Assembly: GCF_000317535.1 (NCBI RefSeq)
Contig: NC_019757.1
Coordinates: forward strand, 2,496,501 to 2,560,500
DNA: 64,000 nucleotides
From: Cylindrospermum stagnale PCC 7417
Lineage (GTDB): Bacteria > Cyanobacteriota > Cyanobacteriia > Cyanobacteriales > Nostocaceae
Direction: 5' to 3'
The position numbers and the translations under genes were made by a program. The stretch's first letter is position 1, and each line of letters starts with the position of its first letter. The notes below the pieces were generated by a model. The model worked only from the letters and a program-made list of their open reading frames with translations, was not told the DNA's origin and made no database searches. Of this stretch, positions 26,464 to 35,323 are shown piece after piece.

Positions 26464-26714
26464 GGGTTAATTGATTTAAAAAAGGCGTTTTCGCCACCAA
26501 GTCAAGCAATTGTACCATTGATAGGGGATAAATCTGCCTGTGTTGATCCCCTGGATAAATCACGCTTGCACTACTAAGGTGTGGGGTATTGGCATAAGTC
26601 TTTCTCCCTGTTACCCTGACTCCTCGATTGTGTGTAAAGACACATTTTTTGGGGAATACTATTGATGACCACTAAACATCCCCAGTTATCAACTAACTTC
26701 AGGAATACTCAACG

Positions 26715-27089
26715 ATGTCTATTGAGCAACTCCAACCCGTTACTCCGCAACAAGCCAGTGTATATTTACCCTACACTCAGGGCACAAAGCGCAGTTTCTT
26801 ACCCTATGCCATCAGTCTCTATCAAAAAGGCGTGTTGGAAGGACACCGGAAAATAGAAGCCAGTGACCACATTCCCTTCGTCGCCACCTGGAATGTTGCT
26901 ACCCTGCCCTCAGACTTAACGCGTTGCCGAATGCAGTTTGATGGCAATGCTGATCTGAGTTATGAAGTGATGCTGGCAAGTTTCGAGTTTATTAATTGTT
27001 TAATTGAACTTATGGAAAACTATAAACGTTATCGCATCACTGATTTTTCACAAGCTTTCTACCGCAAGCTGCTGCGGATAGATGAATAA
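26715..27089 (+). CDS. ebsA: EbsA-like conserved cyanobacterial protein
   Basis: The 124-residue soluble protein has no signal peptide or membrane segment and a strongly conserved look (YLPYTQGTKRSFLPYAISLY, IPFVATWNVATLPSDLTR, DFSQAFYRKLLRID). From memory it matches the cyanobacteria-specific EbsA family, named for essential for biofilm self-suppression in Synechococcus and reported to act with the type IV pilus assembly machinery and Hfq. I cannot verify this without a search, hence the moderate confidence. The ATG start is clear. A good terminator hairpin follows at 27213. Confidence 0.55.
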   Translation: MSIEQLQPVTPQQASVYLPYTQGTKRSFLPYAISLYQKGVLEGHRKIEASDHIPFVATWNVATLPSDLTRCRMQFDGNADLSYEVMLASFEFINCLIELMENYKRYRITDFSQAFYRKLLRIDE

Positions 27090-27212
27090 ATCGGGCAATG
27101 CCGCGAAATTGAACAATTATGCATGTTAAGCGCAACTGCGAGAAAAAGTTGATGCTGGTAGATTGTAGGCTGAAAATTTGGTCACTCCGGGGCAAAATTT
27201 GACAACACTAGT

Positions 27213-27249
27213 GCCAACGCCTCAGCGATTTGGTTTGGCGTTGGCTTTT
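27213..27249 (+). terminator. intrinsic terminator
   Basis: The 9-nt arms GCCAACGCC (27213-27221) and GGCGTTGGC (27237-27245) are followed directly by TTTT. It is 123 nt after the EbsA-like stop and 108 nt before the next start. Confidence 0.75.
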
Positions 27250-27352
27250 GGGAAAACCTACTTTGTCAGAGCACCAGCCTTCTATCAGAACCAACTAAAA
27301 TTAGTAAACACCTAGCTAGGTTCTACAGACTTTTGAAATTAGGAGTGCATGT

Positions 27353-28447
27353 GTGCCAACATCCGCTAAATATTTGCTGATTGGATCAATTGAGACTTAC
27401 AGCGGTAAATCCGCAACAATTTTAGGTTTGTCTCACCAGCTACAGCAAAAAGGACTGGATATTGCCTACGGCAAACCACTAGGAACTTGTTTGAATGTAT
27501 CTAGTGGAACTGTGGTCGAAGAAGATGTCCAGTTTATTACTCAAAGCCTCAATCTGCCAGAAAACCGTGTTGCACCGACAATGCTAGCTTTAGACGAAGT
27601 CAGTGTGCAAAAACGCTTATGTGGGGAAGATAACATTAATTATCAGCAGTCTCTAATACAGCAGTATTTACAAATGTCCCAAGGAGATTTGGTGCTGTTA
27701 GAGGGCCCTGGTGATTTGGCAGAAGGCAAATTGTTTGGCTTGTCTTTACTGCAAATGGCTGAAGCATTGGATGCTGCTGTGCTTTTGGTAGCTCGCTATC
27801 AGTCACTACTTTCGGTTGAGGCAATATTGTCTGCTTCACAGCGTGTAGGCGATCGCTTGATTGGTGTTGCCATCAACGAAGTTCCTCGCGAACAACTAGA
27901 AGCGGTGAACACTTTGTTGCGCCCGTTTTTAGAACAGCAAGGCATTCCCGTGCTGGCAATGCTACCAAAAAGCGACTTGCTGCGAAGTGTCAGCGTTGGC
28001 GAACTCGTCAAGCAGTTAAATGCCGAAGTTCTCTGTCGCAGCGATCGCCTAGATTTATTGGTGGAAAGTCTGGCAATTGGGGCGATGAATGTCAACTCCG
28101 CTGTCAAATATTTCCGCAAACGCTGGAATATGGCAGTGGTGACAGGGGGCGATCGCGTCGAAATTCAGCAAGCAGCTTTGGAAACTTCGACCCAATGCCT
28201 GATCCTTACCGGACAACTACCACCACCCGCCTTCATTCTAAATCGCGCCGAAGAGCTAGAAATCCCCATTTTGTCCGTTGATCTCGATACCCTGACCACA
28301 GTGGAAATTGTTAACCGCACTTTTGGTCAAGTCCGTGTCCACGAAATGATTAAAGTCGAGTGCCTTCGCCAATTGATGGCAGAGCATTTTGATACTGACC
28401 GTCTGTTATCTCAGCTAGGGTTAAATCCAGCTAAGTCTTTGTCATAG
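27353..28447 (+). CDS. phosphotransacetylase-family (Pta N-terminal/DRTGG) protein
   Basis: The 364-residue protein starts at a GTG preceded by AGGAG 7 nt upstream. Its N-terminal half is a P-loop dethiobiotin-synthetase-like fold (LLIGSIETYSGKSATILGL, then DLVLLEGPGDLAEG), as in the regulatory N-terminus of large phosphotransacetylases. The C-terminal half (RWNMAVVTGGDRVEIQQAAL, CLILTGQLPPPAFILNRAEE) is DRTGG-like. The catalytic acetyl/phosphotransferase domain is absent, so the protein is probably not a Pta enzyme but a sensor or regulatory relative, common in cyanobacteria. The precise role is unknown. Confidence 0.8.
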   Translation: MPTSAKYLLIGSIETYSGKSATILGLSHQLQQKGLDIAYGKPLGTCLNVSSGTVVEEDVQFITQSLNLPENRVAPTMLALDEVSVQKRLCGEDNINYQQSLIQQYLQMSQGDLVLLEGPGDLAEGKLFGLSLLQMAEALDAAVLLVARYQSLLSVEAILSASQRVGDRLIGVAINEVPREQLEAVNTLLRPFLEQQGIPVLAMLPKSDLLRSVSVGELVKQLNAEVLCRSDRLDLLVESLAIGAMNVNSAVKYFRKRWNMAVVTGGDRVEIQQAALETSTQCLILTGQLPPPAFILNRAEELEIPILSVDLDTLTTVEIVNRTFGQVRVHEMIKVECLRQLMAEHFDTDRLLSQLGLNPAKSLS

Positions 28448-28799
28448 CCTGAGCAAATTGCCAAATTGCTAGTTTATTGAAAGCGTAAATCCTTACCTGT
28501 GGTGTTAGATGGTTGTTTGACTAACTAGCCACCGACTCACCCTCGCTGTCGGAATCCATTTGGAGAGGGCGATAAATTTGTTAATTCCGGAAAAACTACC
28601 AGAACCAGCAAAGTTTCAGTATCTGACGCTCCTGAATGGTATCAGTTATCAAACACATTGCCGGGCTGGGTGTGACCAAGCGATCCAGCTACTGAGCAAA
28701 TCTATCGAGAAAATATAGCAATATCTAACTCAGGTAGGCTTCGCATCTACACGCTGTTTGGTAAAATATCTAGGTTGTTTAATCTGATTAAATCCATCT
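28448..28799 (+). other. 352-nt intergenic region with a possible ORF remnant
   Basis: No RNA gene or terminator is clear. In one frame an open stretch from about 28522 to 28719 lacks ATG but reads protein-like (LNGISYQTHCRAGCDQAIQL). It may be a decayed gene or chance. The promoter of the DprA-like gene should lie in the right part. Confidence 0.3.
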
Positions 28800-29303
28800 T
28801 TGAGCCAGTCTACAGACCTCATCAACCTTGATACATTAGCGCAAGAACTAGCGACTATCCAGCAAACGGGTTCTAAGCGCATCGCCTTGCTGGGTTCCCG
28901 TCATGTGCCAATTACACATCAGAGTCTGATTGAAATGATGACATATGCCCTAGTTTTATCGGGCAATCGCGTCATCACCTCTGGTGCTACAGGATCTAAT
29001 TCAGCTGCCATCCGGGGAGCAACACGGGCTGACCCGAATTTGTTGACGGTGATTCTACCCCAAAGCTTAGAACGCCAGCCCAATGAATCGCGCCAGCAAC
29101 TAGAGCAGGTAATGCATCTAGTGGAAAATCCCAGTAACGACAATCTGTCCCTAGCTGAAGCTAGTTACCTGTGCAACAAGGAGATTGTCTCCCGTTGCCA
29201 GCAACTGATTTGCTTTGCGTTTCATGACAGTCGCACTCTGCTACAAACTTGTAAAGATGCAGAAGAACAAAGAAAAGTGGTGACGCTCTTCTACTTTGAC
29301 TAA
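28800..29303 (+). CDS. DprA/SLOG-like DNA recombination-mediator protein
   Basis: The 167-residue protein has a Rossmann-type SLOG fold like the central domain of DprA: RIALLGSRHVP, then VITSGATGSNSAAIRGA (phosphate-binding loop) and a C-terminal EIVSRCQQLICFAF. DprA loads RecA on incoming single-stranded DNA during natural transformation; this shorter family member lacks the N- and C-terminal accessory domains, so a DNA role is not certain and a nucleotide-binding role is possible. The start is TTG at 28800; the first in-frame ATG would remove the first beta strand, so the non-ATG start is favoured. Confidence 0.7.
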   Translation: MSQSTDLINLDTLAQELATIQQTGSKRIALLGSRHVPITHQSLIEMMTYALVLSGNRVITSGATGSNSAAIRGATRADPNLLTVILPQSLERQPNESRQQLEQVMHLVENPSNDNLSLAEASYLCNKEIVSRCQQLICFAFHDSRTLLQTCKDAEEQRKVVTLFYFD

Positions 29304-29441
29304 CTTGAAACTTAGTCAACGCGAAGCTCATGAGAGAAATGGGAAATTACCAAAGGGTAATGGGTAATAAGTGTTTTCCGAATTGCCCCTTACCCATTCA
29401 CAATTACCAACCAAAAACTACTACCACTACTTATTAGGTTG

Positions 29442-29861
29442 ATGTCGCTGTCGCAACTCCCTGTATCTGCTATTTTTTTATACTCTATCGCCGCCGCTGC
29501 CGTTCTCATTTATCTACCGTTTTTGTTGGTAGCTTATGCTCGTGTGCTTGTTGGGTTTGATCTTTCTGCTCCTCGCGCCATGTTTGATAAATTGCCACCT
29601 TATGCCCAACGAGCTACTTGGGCACACCAGAACTCCTTTGAAGCGTTTATGATTTTTGCCGCAGCAGCACTGATGGCTTATGTCACAGGCGTGAATTCTC
29701 CTATGGCAGCAAACGCGGCGATCGCATTTCTCACAGCTCGGTTGCTATACTCAATTTTTTATATTTTGAATATACCCCTTTTGCGATCGCTCATGTTTGG
29801 CATCGGCTCCTTTTGCTCTGGCACGCTCATCTACCTGAGTATCATCCAAGCAACTAGCTAA
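29442..29861 (+). CDS. MAPEG family membrane protein
   Basis: The 139-residue protein has four transmembrane helices and the MAPEG hallmarks: a polar first loop (VLVGFDLSAPRAMFDKLPPYAQRATWAHQNSFEAF) with the conserved Arg-Ala-x-x-Ala-x-x-N/H pattern, and RLLYSIFYILNIPLLRS near the end. MAPEG proteins in eukaryotes are glutathione-dependent enzymes of eicosanoid or detoxification pathways; the bacterial substrate is unknown. ATG at 29442 is preferred over the TTG one codon upstream. A GST-family gene lies 700 nt away, which may be chance. Confidence 0.8.
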   Translation: MSLSQLPVSAIFLYSIAAAAVLIYLPFLLVAYARVLVGFDLSAPRAMFDKLPPYAQRATWAHQNSFEAFMIFAAAALMAYVTGVNSPMAANAAIAFLTARLLYSIFYILNIPLLRSLMFGIGSFCSGTLIYLSIIQATS

Positions 29862-30019
29862 TGGGTAATTGGTAATTGGTAATTGGTAATTGGTAGCAGG
29901 TAACAAGTAACAAGTAACAAGCAACAGATAACCCCTATATTCGCCGTTTGTAGTTCCATTACCATCACCCATTACCCATTACCCATTACCCATTACCCAT
30001 CACCCATCACCCATCATCA
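29861..30019. repeat. heptanucleotide short tandem repeats (STRR)
   Basis: On the left, TAATTGG is repeated about four times, then TAACAAG about three times (29865-29922). On the right, CCATTAC is repeated about four times followed by CCATCAC three times (29955-30019). The two tracts are partly complementary and could fold. Such 7-bp STRRs are characteristic of heterocyst-forming cyanobacteria. Confidence 0.85.
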
Positions 30020-30039
30020 TCTCACAACCAAAATCTTCT

Positions 30040-30531
30040 ATGGCTTCTACATATTCCTTTGACATTGTGAGTGAATTTGACCGCCAAGAATTGGTCAATA
30101 CGGTCGATCAAGTTGTGCGAGACATCAAAGGCCGTTACGACCTTAAAGATACTCAAACGACAGTCGAATTAGGTGAAGAAAACATTACCATTAATACTGA
30201 CAGCGAGTTTACCTTAGAATCTGTGCACACTGTACTGCGGGAAAAAGCGGCTAAACGTAACCTCTCCCAAAAGATCTTTGATTTTGGCAAAGTTGAATCA
30301 GCCAGCGGTAACCGCGTGCGTCAAGAAATCACACTCAAAAAAGGCATCAGCCAGGAACTAGCTAAACAAATTTCCAAATTGATTCGCGACGAATTCAAAA
30401 AAGTGCAAGCTTCGATTCAAGGTGATGCTGTTAGGGTTTCAGCTAAATCTAAAGATGATTTGCAAGTTGTTATGCAGCGAGTTAAGCAAGAAGACTTGCC
30501 TGTGGCTTTGCAATTTACCAATTATCGTTAA
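30040..30531 (+). CDS. yajQ: YajQ-family nucleotide-binding protein
   Basis: The 163-residue cytoplasmic protein closely matches the YajQ family: [20 protein letters not shown] at the N-terminus, [28 protein letters not shown] and the closing ALQFTNYR. The fold is two ferredoxin-like domains. In Xanthomonas and Pseudomonas, YajQ proteins bind cyclic di-GMP and work with a LysR-type partner; whether the cyanobacterial protein binds this messenger is not shown. The gene is complete and follows the STRR region by about 20 nt. Confidence 0.93.
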   Translation: MASTYSFDIVSEFDRQELVNTVDQVVRDIKGRYDLKDTQTTVELGEENITINTDSEFTLESVHTVLREKAAKRNLSQKIFDFGKVESASGNRVRQEITLKKGISQELAKQISKLIRDEFKKVQASIQGDAVRVSAKSKDDLQVVMQRVKQEDLPVALQFTNYR

Positions 30532-30544
30532 AAAATCCAGGTAA

Positions 30545-30566
30545 TGGTGGGCGTAATTGCCCACCA
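30545..30566. terminator. hairpin between yajQ and the GST gene
   Basis: The arms TGGTGGGC and GCCCACCA pair over a 6-nt loop between convergent stops. There is no long T tract. It could terminate both genes. Confidence 0.5.
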
Positions 30567-30572
30567 AATCAA

Positions 30573-31130
30573 TTAAGCACGACTGCCAAGGCTTTTTTGA
30601 AAGGCTGACCGCTCAGACAGCTGCTTCAGATAGTTTAAGATTGCTGGGTAGGCGCTAAGGTCTAGCTTCAGCATCATGGGAATATAACTCAGGATAGACC
30701 CCACTGCCACATCGGCAACTGTAAATTCATTACCTAGCAAGAAAGGTTGCCGTCCGAAAATTTCATTTAGGGGAGTCAACAAACGGGGCATTTCTCGCTC
30801 CCGATTAGCTTCCACAAAAATTCCTGTAGCCAGGGTGGCATTGGCAAACAATACCCATTGGCTAAATTCAGCACGTTTTTCAACAGAATGGGTGGCTTTG
30901 CCATACTTTTCTGCAAGATACAGCAAAATCGCCCCAGATTCCCAAAGCTGGAAATCTCCATCAACAATTGCCGGCACTTTACCCATTGGGTTAATTGCCA
31001 GATACTCAGGCTGGAGGTGAGCACCAGCCTGCATATCGAGCTTGATAAACTCGTAGGGAACTTTTAGTTCCTCTAAATACCAGTGGACAATTGATGCGCG
31101 ACTACGCGCACCACCATAAAGCTTTAGCAT
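30573..31130 (-). CDS. glutathione S-transferase family protein
   Basis: The 185-residue protein has a thioredoxin-like N-terminal domain (YGGARSRASIVHWYLEEL, NPMGKVPAIVDGDFQLWESGAI, with the cis-Pro and the Glu-Ser glutathione-contact pair) and an all-helical C-terminal domain (FLLGNEFTVADVAVGSIL). It is slightly shorter than typical GSTs (200-220). The likely catalytic Ser is in the SRAS segment. Substrate unknown. It follows a small conserved gene by 12 nt on the same strand and probably shares its transcript. Confidence 0.88.
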   Translation of the reverse strand: MLKLYGGARSRASIVHWYLEELKVPYEFIKLDMQAGAHLQPEYLAINPMGKVPAIVDGDFQLWESGAILLYLAEKYGKATHSVEKRAEFSQWVLFANATLATGIFVEANREREMPRLLTPLNEIFGRQPFLLGNEFTVADVAVGSILSYIPMMLKLDLSAYPAILNYLKQLSERSAFQKSLGSRA

Positions 31131-31142
31131 AATGACTTAAAA

Positions 31143-31607
31143 TTAAAGAACTTTGTGAGTGTGAGAATGCTGTTTGACATTGTCTTCTTTTGTCACAACC
31201 CTGGCAGCATTTAGAACTCGTTTACGCTCAGTGGAATACTTCAAGTCAGTATTGGTTGCACCCAGGGGAATCAGGGTTTTTGCCGATTCACGACGCTTGT
31301 AGGTGCGAGCAGCTGCAAACGCCCTGGGCACAAATTCATCTCCAAACTGAGATGATTCTGGGAAGCCCTCTGGCAATAACAGTGTGTCACCATCCAGTAC
31401 AGATCCCAATGTTGTCGCATAAGCTAGCTTATAGGACGTGGGAATGCCCTTTAAGATTGCTTCCAAAGCCGCAGAGGGAATAGGTTCTATGACTTCTATC
31501 TGATGAACTCCTTCGTCGTCCTTATAGAAGCAGGTTGCCAAGCCGAGGACAATGTAATCATCAGCTACTAAGTCAGAAGCATTGGGATAAGAAATTGCTG
31601 TTGTCAT
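31143..31607 (-). CDS. conserved hypothetical upstream of the GST gene
   Basis: The 154-residue soluble protein has no signal peptide. It reads as a compact alpha/beta domain (YIVLGLATCFYKDDEGVHQIEVIEPIPSAALEAI) and a basic C-terminal part (RTYKRRESAKTLIP, RKRVLNAARVV) ending in a His-rich tail (KQHSHTHKVL). I do not recognise a named family. It is 12 nt from the GST gene, so they are probably cotranscribed. The His cluster could bind metal, but this is speculative. Confidence 0.6.
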   Translation of the reverse strand: MTTAISYPNASDLVADDYIVLGLATCFYKDDEGVHQIEVIEPIPSAALEAILKGIPTSYKLAYATTLGSVLDGDTLLLPEGFPESSQFGDEFVPRAFAAARTYKRRESAKTLIPLGATNTDLKYSTERKRVLNAARVVTKEDNVKQHSHTHKVL

Positions 31608-31992
31608 CAGAAAATTTTCTCAAAACTTAAAAATCAAATCTAGGGAGTGGGGGTTAAGGAGATGCAGAGAGATTGCTGTTACATTCAACTGGAGTGCCGT
31701 GTGTGAACTCTAGCCCATTTCGCATGAACGGCTTGTTGGCATTCTACCAAGTTGTCGCTCTCACTACTTGAATAGTCTTGAGGATTAATATTTGTAGTTT
31801 CTGGAATTTAACTTGGGGATGAAGTATCCATTAATAGGTTGGAAGATCATTTGTTTGAGTACATTAACTTCAGTCTTGATACTTGCGCTTAAGTAATCAT
31901 AGACTCCTGAACAAGTGACACAGTGGCAACGCCACTAGCAGCGAAAAAACTATAATTTGATTTCACAGAGCAAGCAGCTCAGGCAGGACAGT
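31608..31992. other. 385-nt intergenic region between divergent genes
   Basis: No additional gene, tRNA or terminator was found. A short hairpin (AGTGGC facing GCCACT) lies at about 31921-31937. The promoters of the minus-strand hypothetical/GST pair and the plus-strand TPR gene should be here. Confidence 0.35.
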
Positions 31993-32715
31993 ATGGATAT
32001 TCACTCATTTTTAGCATCTGGTGATCAGCAAAATAGACGTTATATGTTTGTTAAAGATAATACATTTTATACTCAAGAACACGAAGTGTATTGTCGGGTT
32101 GAATCTGCTGTAGAAGACAACTACTTACGTTCTTGTGCTTTGGAGTCAGCGCAACAAGGAGATTACACTCAGGCGATCGCGCTGTTAAGCCAACTTATTT
32201 ACCGCCATCCCCAAAATGCAGTTGATTACAATAACCGGGGGCTGATTTATTTTCAAAGCGGAGAAGGGCAAAAAGCCTTCTGTGACTATAACACAGCGCT
32301 ACAACTAAATCCTACTTTAGCTAGTGCTTATAACAATCGGGCAAACTACCACGCGGCTTGTGGAGAATTAGCAGTCGCACTTGCCGACTACGATCAGGCG
32401 CTAGATTTGAATCCCCGCCATGTTCGAGCCTGGATTAACCGGGGCATTACCTTGCGTGATTTGGGACAATATTATGAAGCAGTTGAGAATTTTGAGACTG
32501 CACTGCTGTTCGGTCAACTAGAAGGTCACATTTGGGCTGAACGTGGCAGGACTTACCACCTTTGGGGCGATTGGAATTGTGCGATCGCCGATTATTACCG
32601 CGCCCTCACACAACTGCCTTCTCTGAACAATAATCGGGACGTTTCTGGTTATCGCTTGCGTTTACAACTAGAAACTTGGCTAAACGAGTTGCTGTCTCCT
32701 GAAAATCTTAATTAG
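31993..32715 (+). CDS. TPR repeat protein
   Basis: The 240-residue protein contains about four tetratricopeptide repeats from residue 45 on (AIALLSQLIYRHPQNAVDYNNRGLIYFQ, AYNNRANYHAACGELAVALADYDQAL, AWINRGITLRDLGQYYEAVENFETAL, HIWAERGRTYHLWGDWNCAIADYYRAL). No catalytic domain or signal peptide. ATG at 31993 is chosen over an upstream TTG because AGGAC precedes it at normal spacing. TPRs mediate protein contacts; in cyanobacteria similar small proteins act in photosystem assembly or pilus function, but nothing here selects one. Confidence 0.8.
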   Translation: MDIHSFLASGDQQNRRYMFVKDNTFYTQEHEVYCRVESAVEDNYLRSCALESAQQGDYTQAIALLSQLIYRHPQNAVDYNNRGLIYFQSGEGQKAFCDYNTALQLNPTLASAYNNRANYHAACGELAVALADYDQALDLNPRHVRAWINRGITLRDLGQYYEAVENFETALLFGQLEGHIWAERGRTYHLWGDWNCAIADYYRALTQLPSLNNNRDVSGYRLRLQLETWLNELLSPENLN

Positions 32716-32920
32716 TATAGTAGATGGCTGAATTTTAAATTCAAAATTCCCCATCAAAAAAATCATTTTTAAGCTTTGAATTGGAGCACAGCAACTCTGT
32801 ATAGCTAAGTAGTTAATAAAAGAAAAATTAGCAGTTAACTATTAGCTGTTAGCACTGATACAAATTCATCAGCAATTTATCCAGATACACGGACAAAATC
32901 AGCAAACACCTCAATTGTAC

Positions 32921-33331
32921 TTAGGGTGCTGAATTTGATTGTTCAACTTCTTTGACTTCCTGATTCAGGATCACTATCTGACGCTGGTTCGGGTCAAATC
33001 GATATGCTTGTTGTTGCATGATACTTTTAGCTTGCCGGGGATCAAAATTCCGGCTAAACTCCGCCTGCAAATTATTGACACGCCCTTCCATCAGTTTGAC
33101 TTCCGTGCTGATTTCTCGCAACTTTTCTTGCTGTAACCAGTGATAAGGCAAAAGTTGCACTAGAGCAGATACAGCTACTGCGGAAAGACCAAGGTTAACC
33201 GCTATCTTGGCTGTGGTTTCTAGTCCCATTACCTGGTAAGAACGCTGGCGAAGGTGTCGTTTTGGTCGAGGTACAACTCGACGTTTTGGTTCTGGTTGTA
33301 GCGCGGGTCTGGACGATTGAAACGCGTTCAT
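32921..33331 (-). CDS. single-pass membrane protein with coiled coil, FtsB/L-like topology
   Basis: The 136-residue protein begins with a very basic cytoplasmic part (RRVVPRPKRHLRQRSY), then one transmembrane helix (IAVNLGLSAVAVSALVQLLP) and an extracytoplasmic helical segment (KLREISTEVKLMEGRVNNLQAEFSR) suited to a coiled coil. A short tail contains QQQAYRFDPNQRQIVIL. This layout is like the divisome proteins FtsB/FtsL/DivIC, but sequence similarity is not clear and the family is otherwise unknown to me. Confidence 0.6.
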   Translation of the reverse strand: MNAFQSSRPALQPEPKRRVVPRPKRHLRQRSYQVMGLETTAKIAVNLGLSAVAVSALVQLLPYHWLQQEKLREISTEVKLMEGRVNNLQAEFSRNFDPRQAKSIMQQQAYRFDPNQRQIVILNQEVKEVEQSNSAP

Positions 33332-33486
33332 GATGCTAAAAAGAGCCTCGCTAATTGAAGGGAAGCACCGTCAAAAGCACACTGGCGCTAATTGCGGCTT
33401 GATTTAGCTGCCATGTTACTTCATTTTTGGGAAATTGCTACACGTGTTGCACCAGTTAATAAATAACCTGACACACGGAGAAAGGG

Positions 33487-33517
33487 GTAATGGGTCATGG
33501 GTCATGGGTTATGGGTA
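33487..33517. repeat. heptanucleotide tandem repeat
   Basis: About four copies of a GGGTCAT/GGGTTAT heptamer follow each other, the same STRR family as at 29955-30019 in inverted orientation. Confidence 0.75.
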
Positions 33518-33586
33518 AAAGTTTTTTCTCAGTACCCAATCCCAAATTTCCAGCACCCATTACTCATTCCCCGTCACATTTTGAGG

Positions 33587-33682
33587 CTATTTGTAAAGTT
33601 CTGTGGCTAACCGCCAAGCCAGAATTCCTGGAATCAACGCCACAGCCAGAGCGATGTACACTTGAGTATCTGATATGGGCAT
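33587..33682 (-). CDS. psaM: photosystem I reaction center subunit XII (PsaM)
   Basis: The 31-codon frame translates to [19 protein letters not shown] followed by [12 protein letters not shown]. This is the single-helix PsaM subunit, located in the thylakoid membrane near the trimer interface of cyanobacterial photosystem I. The family length is 30-31 residues and the start MxxSDTQ and end RLATELYK are characteristic. A strong ribosome site GGAGG (plus strand 33692-33696) lies 9 nt before the ATG. The gene stands alone; STRR repeats lie downstream. Confidence 0.93.
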   Translation of the reverse strand: MPISDTQVYIALAVALIPGILAWRLATELYK

Positions 33683-33839
33683 GGTGGTAAACCTCCTAAG
33701 TTCAATAAAATTTCAACACTTCGTTTACTACTTTTCACTGTTTTGCCAAGATTGGGGAATATCTTGTTACAAGATGCAACAAAAACAATGATTAAAGACT
33801 ATTCGTTAGTGAGCCTTTTTGAGAAAAACTGATCAGATT

Positions 33840-35096
33840 ATGGGTTTGTATCTGGGTATCGACTTCGGCACCTCTGGCGCCAGGGGTGTGGTAATTGACG
33901 ATGATGCTACTATCCTGGCTGAGGTGCGTTATCCTTGGGAAACTGCGGCGGTCTCTGACTGGGTAACTTGCTGGGAGACGGCTCTGTTTACCCTACTGGA
34001 ACTCACACCTAGTGAATTACGGCGAGAAATTAAGGCGATCGCAATTAATGGCACATCTTCCACTATTTTACTGGGGGATGCCGCCGGAAAGCCTGTAGAT
34101 GCACCGTTATTGTACAACGACGCGCGGGGAGCAGAGATGCTAGAGCAGTTAAGAAGTATCGCCCCGTCAAACCATACCGTATTAAGTGCCACCTCTAGCC
34201 TAGCTAAACTGCTGTGGATGAGGCAATTACCCTCTTTTAGCGAAGCTAGATATTTAATCCATCAAGCCGACTGGCTGGCGTTTCTCCTGCATGGACAATT
34301 GGGGATTAGTGACTACCACAACGCTTTAAAGCTGGGTTACGACGTTGAAAAGTTAAAATACCCAGAATGGCTAGAAAACCTGCAAATACCGATTCAGCTA
34401 CCGAAAATTTTAGCCCCTGGTACGCCAATTGCCGAATTACGCCCGGAGATTGCAGCTAGGTTGGGTTTCCCCCGTGATTGTGTAGTGTATGCGGGAACGA
34501 CTGATAGTATTGCCGCTTTTCTCGCCAGTGGGGCACAATTGCCTGGTGAAGCTGTGACTTCCCTTGGTTCGACGTTGGTTCTCAAACTCTTGAGTCGCAC
34601 CCGGATTGAGGATGCCAGGTATGGGATTTATAGCCATCGCTTGGGGGATTTATGGCTGACTGGAGGGGCTTCTAATACGGGTGGTGGGGTGTTACGGCAT
34701 TTTTTCACTGATGAGGAGTTAGAAAGCCTTAGCGGCGGGATAGATGCCAGTATTGCCAGTGATTTGGATTATTATCCTTTATTGGAGAGTGGCGATCGCT
34801 TTCCGATTAATGATCCCCACCTACCGCCAAGATTAGAACCGCGCCCAGACAACTCACAGAAGTTTCTGCATGGTTTGTTAGAAGGTATTGCCCGTATTGA
34901 GTCACGGGGTTATGAATTATTACAACAGCTAGGCTCTGACAAGTTGAAGCGTGTTTATACTGCCGGTGGCGGTGCGGGAAATCCTACTTGGACTAATATT
35001 CGTCGGCGTTATTTAAAGGTGTCTGTAGTTGCGTCGAAGCACACGGAAGCGGCTTATGGGACTGCACTTTTGGCGATGCGGGGGGTTAGGAGATAG
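33840..35096 (+). CDS. FGGY-family sugar kinase (xylulo-/ribulokinase-like)
   Basis: The 418-residue cytoplasmic kinase has the ASKHA fold: N-terminal phosphate-1 loop LGIDFGTSGARGVVID, phosphate-2 segment VYAGTTDSIAAFLASGA and adenosine motif VYTAGGGAGNPTWTNI. The length is shorter than classical xylulokinases (about 480-500). Cyanobacteria have a related FGGY enzyme that phosphorylates D-ribulose (Slr0537-like); by overall look this may be its counterpart. The start is set at ATG 33840 because the FGGY motif follows immediately; a TTG 21 nt upstream adds residues without family support. Confidence 0.85.
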   Translation: MGLYLGIDFGTSGARGVVIDDDATILAEVRYPWETAAVSDWVTCWETALFTLLELTPSELRREIKAIAINGTSSTILLGDAAGKPVDAPLLYNDARGAEMLEQLRSIAPSNHTVLSATSSLAKLLWMRQLPSFSEARYLIHQADWLAFLLHGQLGISDYHNALKLGYDVEKLKYPEWLENLQIPIQLPKILAPGTPIAELRPEIAARLGFPRDCVVYAGTTDSIAAFLASGAQLPGEAVTSLGSTLVLKLLSRTRIEDARYGIYSHRLGDLWLTGGASNTGGGVLRHFFTDEELESLSGGIDASIASDLDYYPLLESGDRFPINDPHLPPRLEPRPDNSQKFLHGLLEGIARIESRGYELLQQLGSDKLKRVYTAGGGAGNPTWTNIRRRYLKVSVVASKHTEAAYGTALLAMRGVRR

Positions 35097-35323
35097 GGGA
35101 TTTAAGGATTTAGGACTTACTTCCTTTGGAAATTCAACCTAATTTTGGGCTTTTTTAATGGTGTTTTGATGCATCAGGGGAAGCATCCTACCCGTAGGGT
35201 GCTGCCCAGCACGAATTAAGATTTTCAATAAATAAAAATAGCATGTATATTTAGCATTTTTTGTCAATGCGTAAGTCCTAGGATTAACGAACCGCAGAGG
35301 CGCAGAGGGCGCAGAGAGAGGAG

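Noticed and set aside
29861-30019. Possible CRISPR array
   Set aside because: The units are only 7 bp with no spacers, so this is STRR sequence. No cas genes are present.
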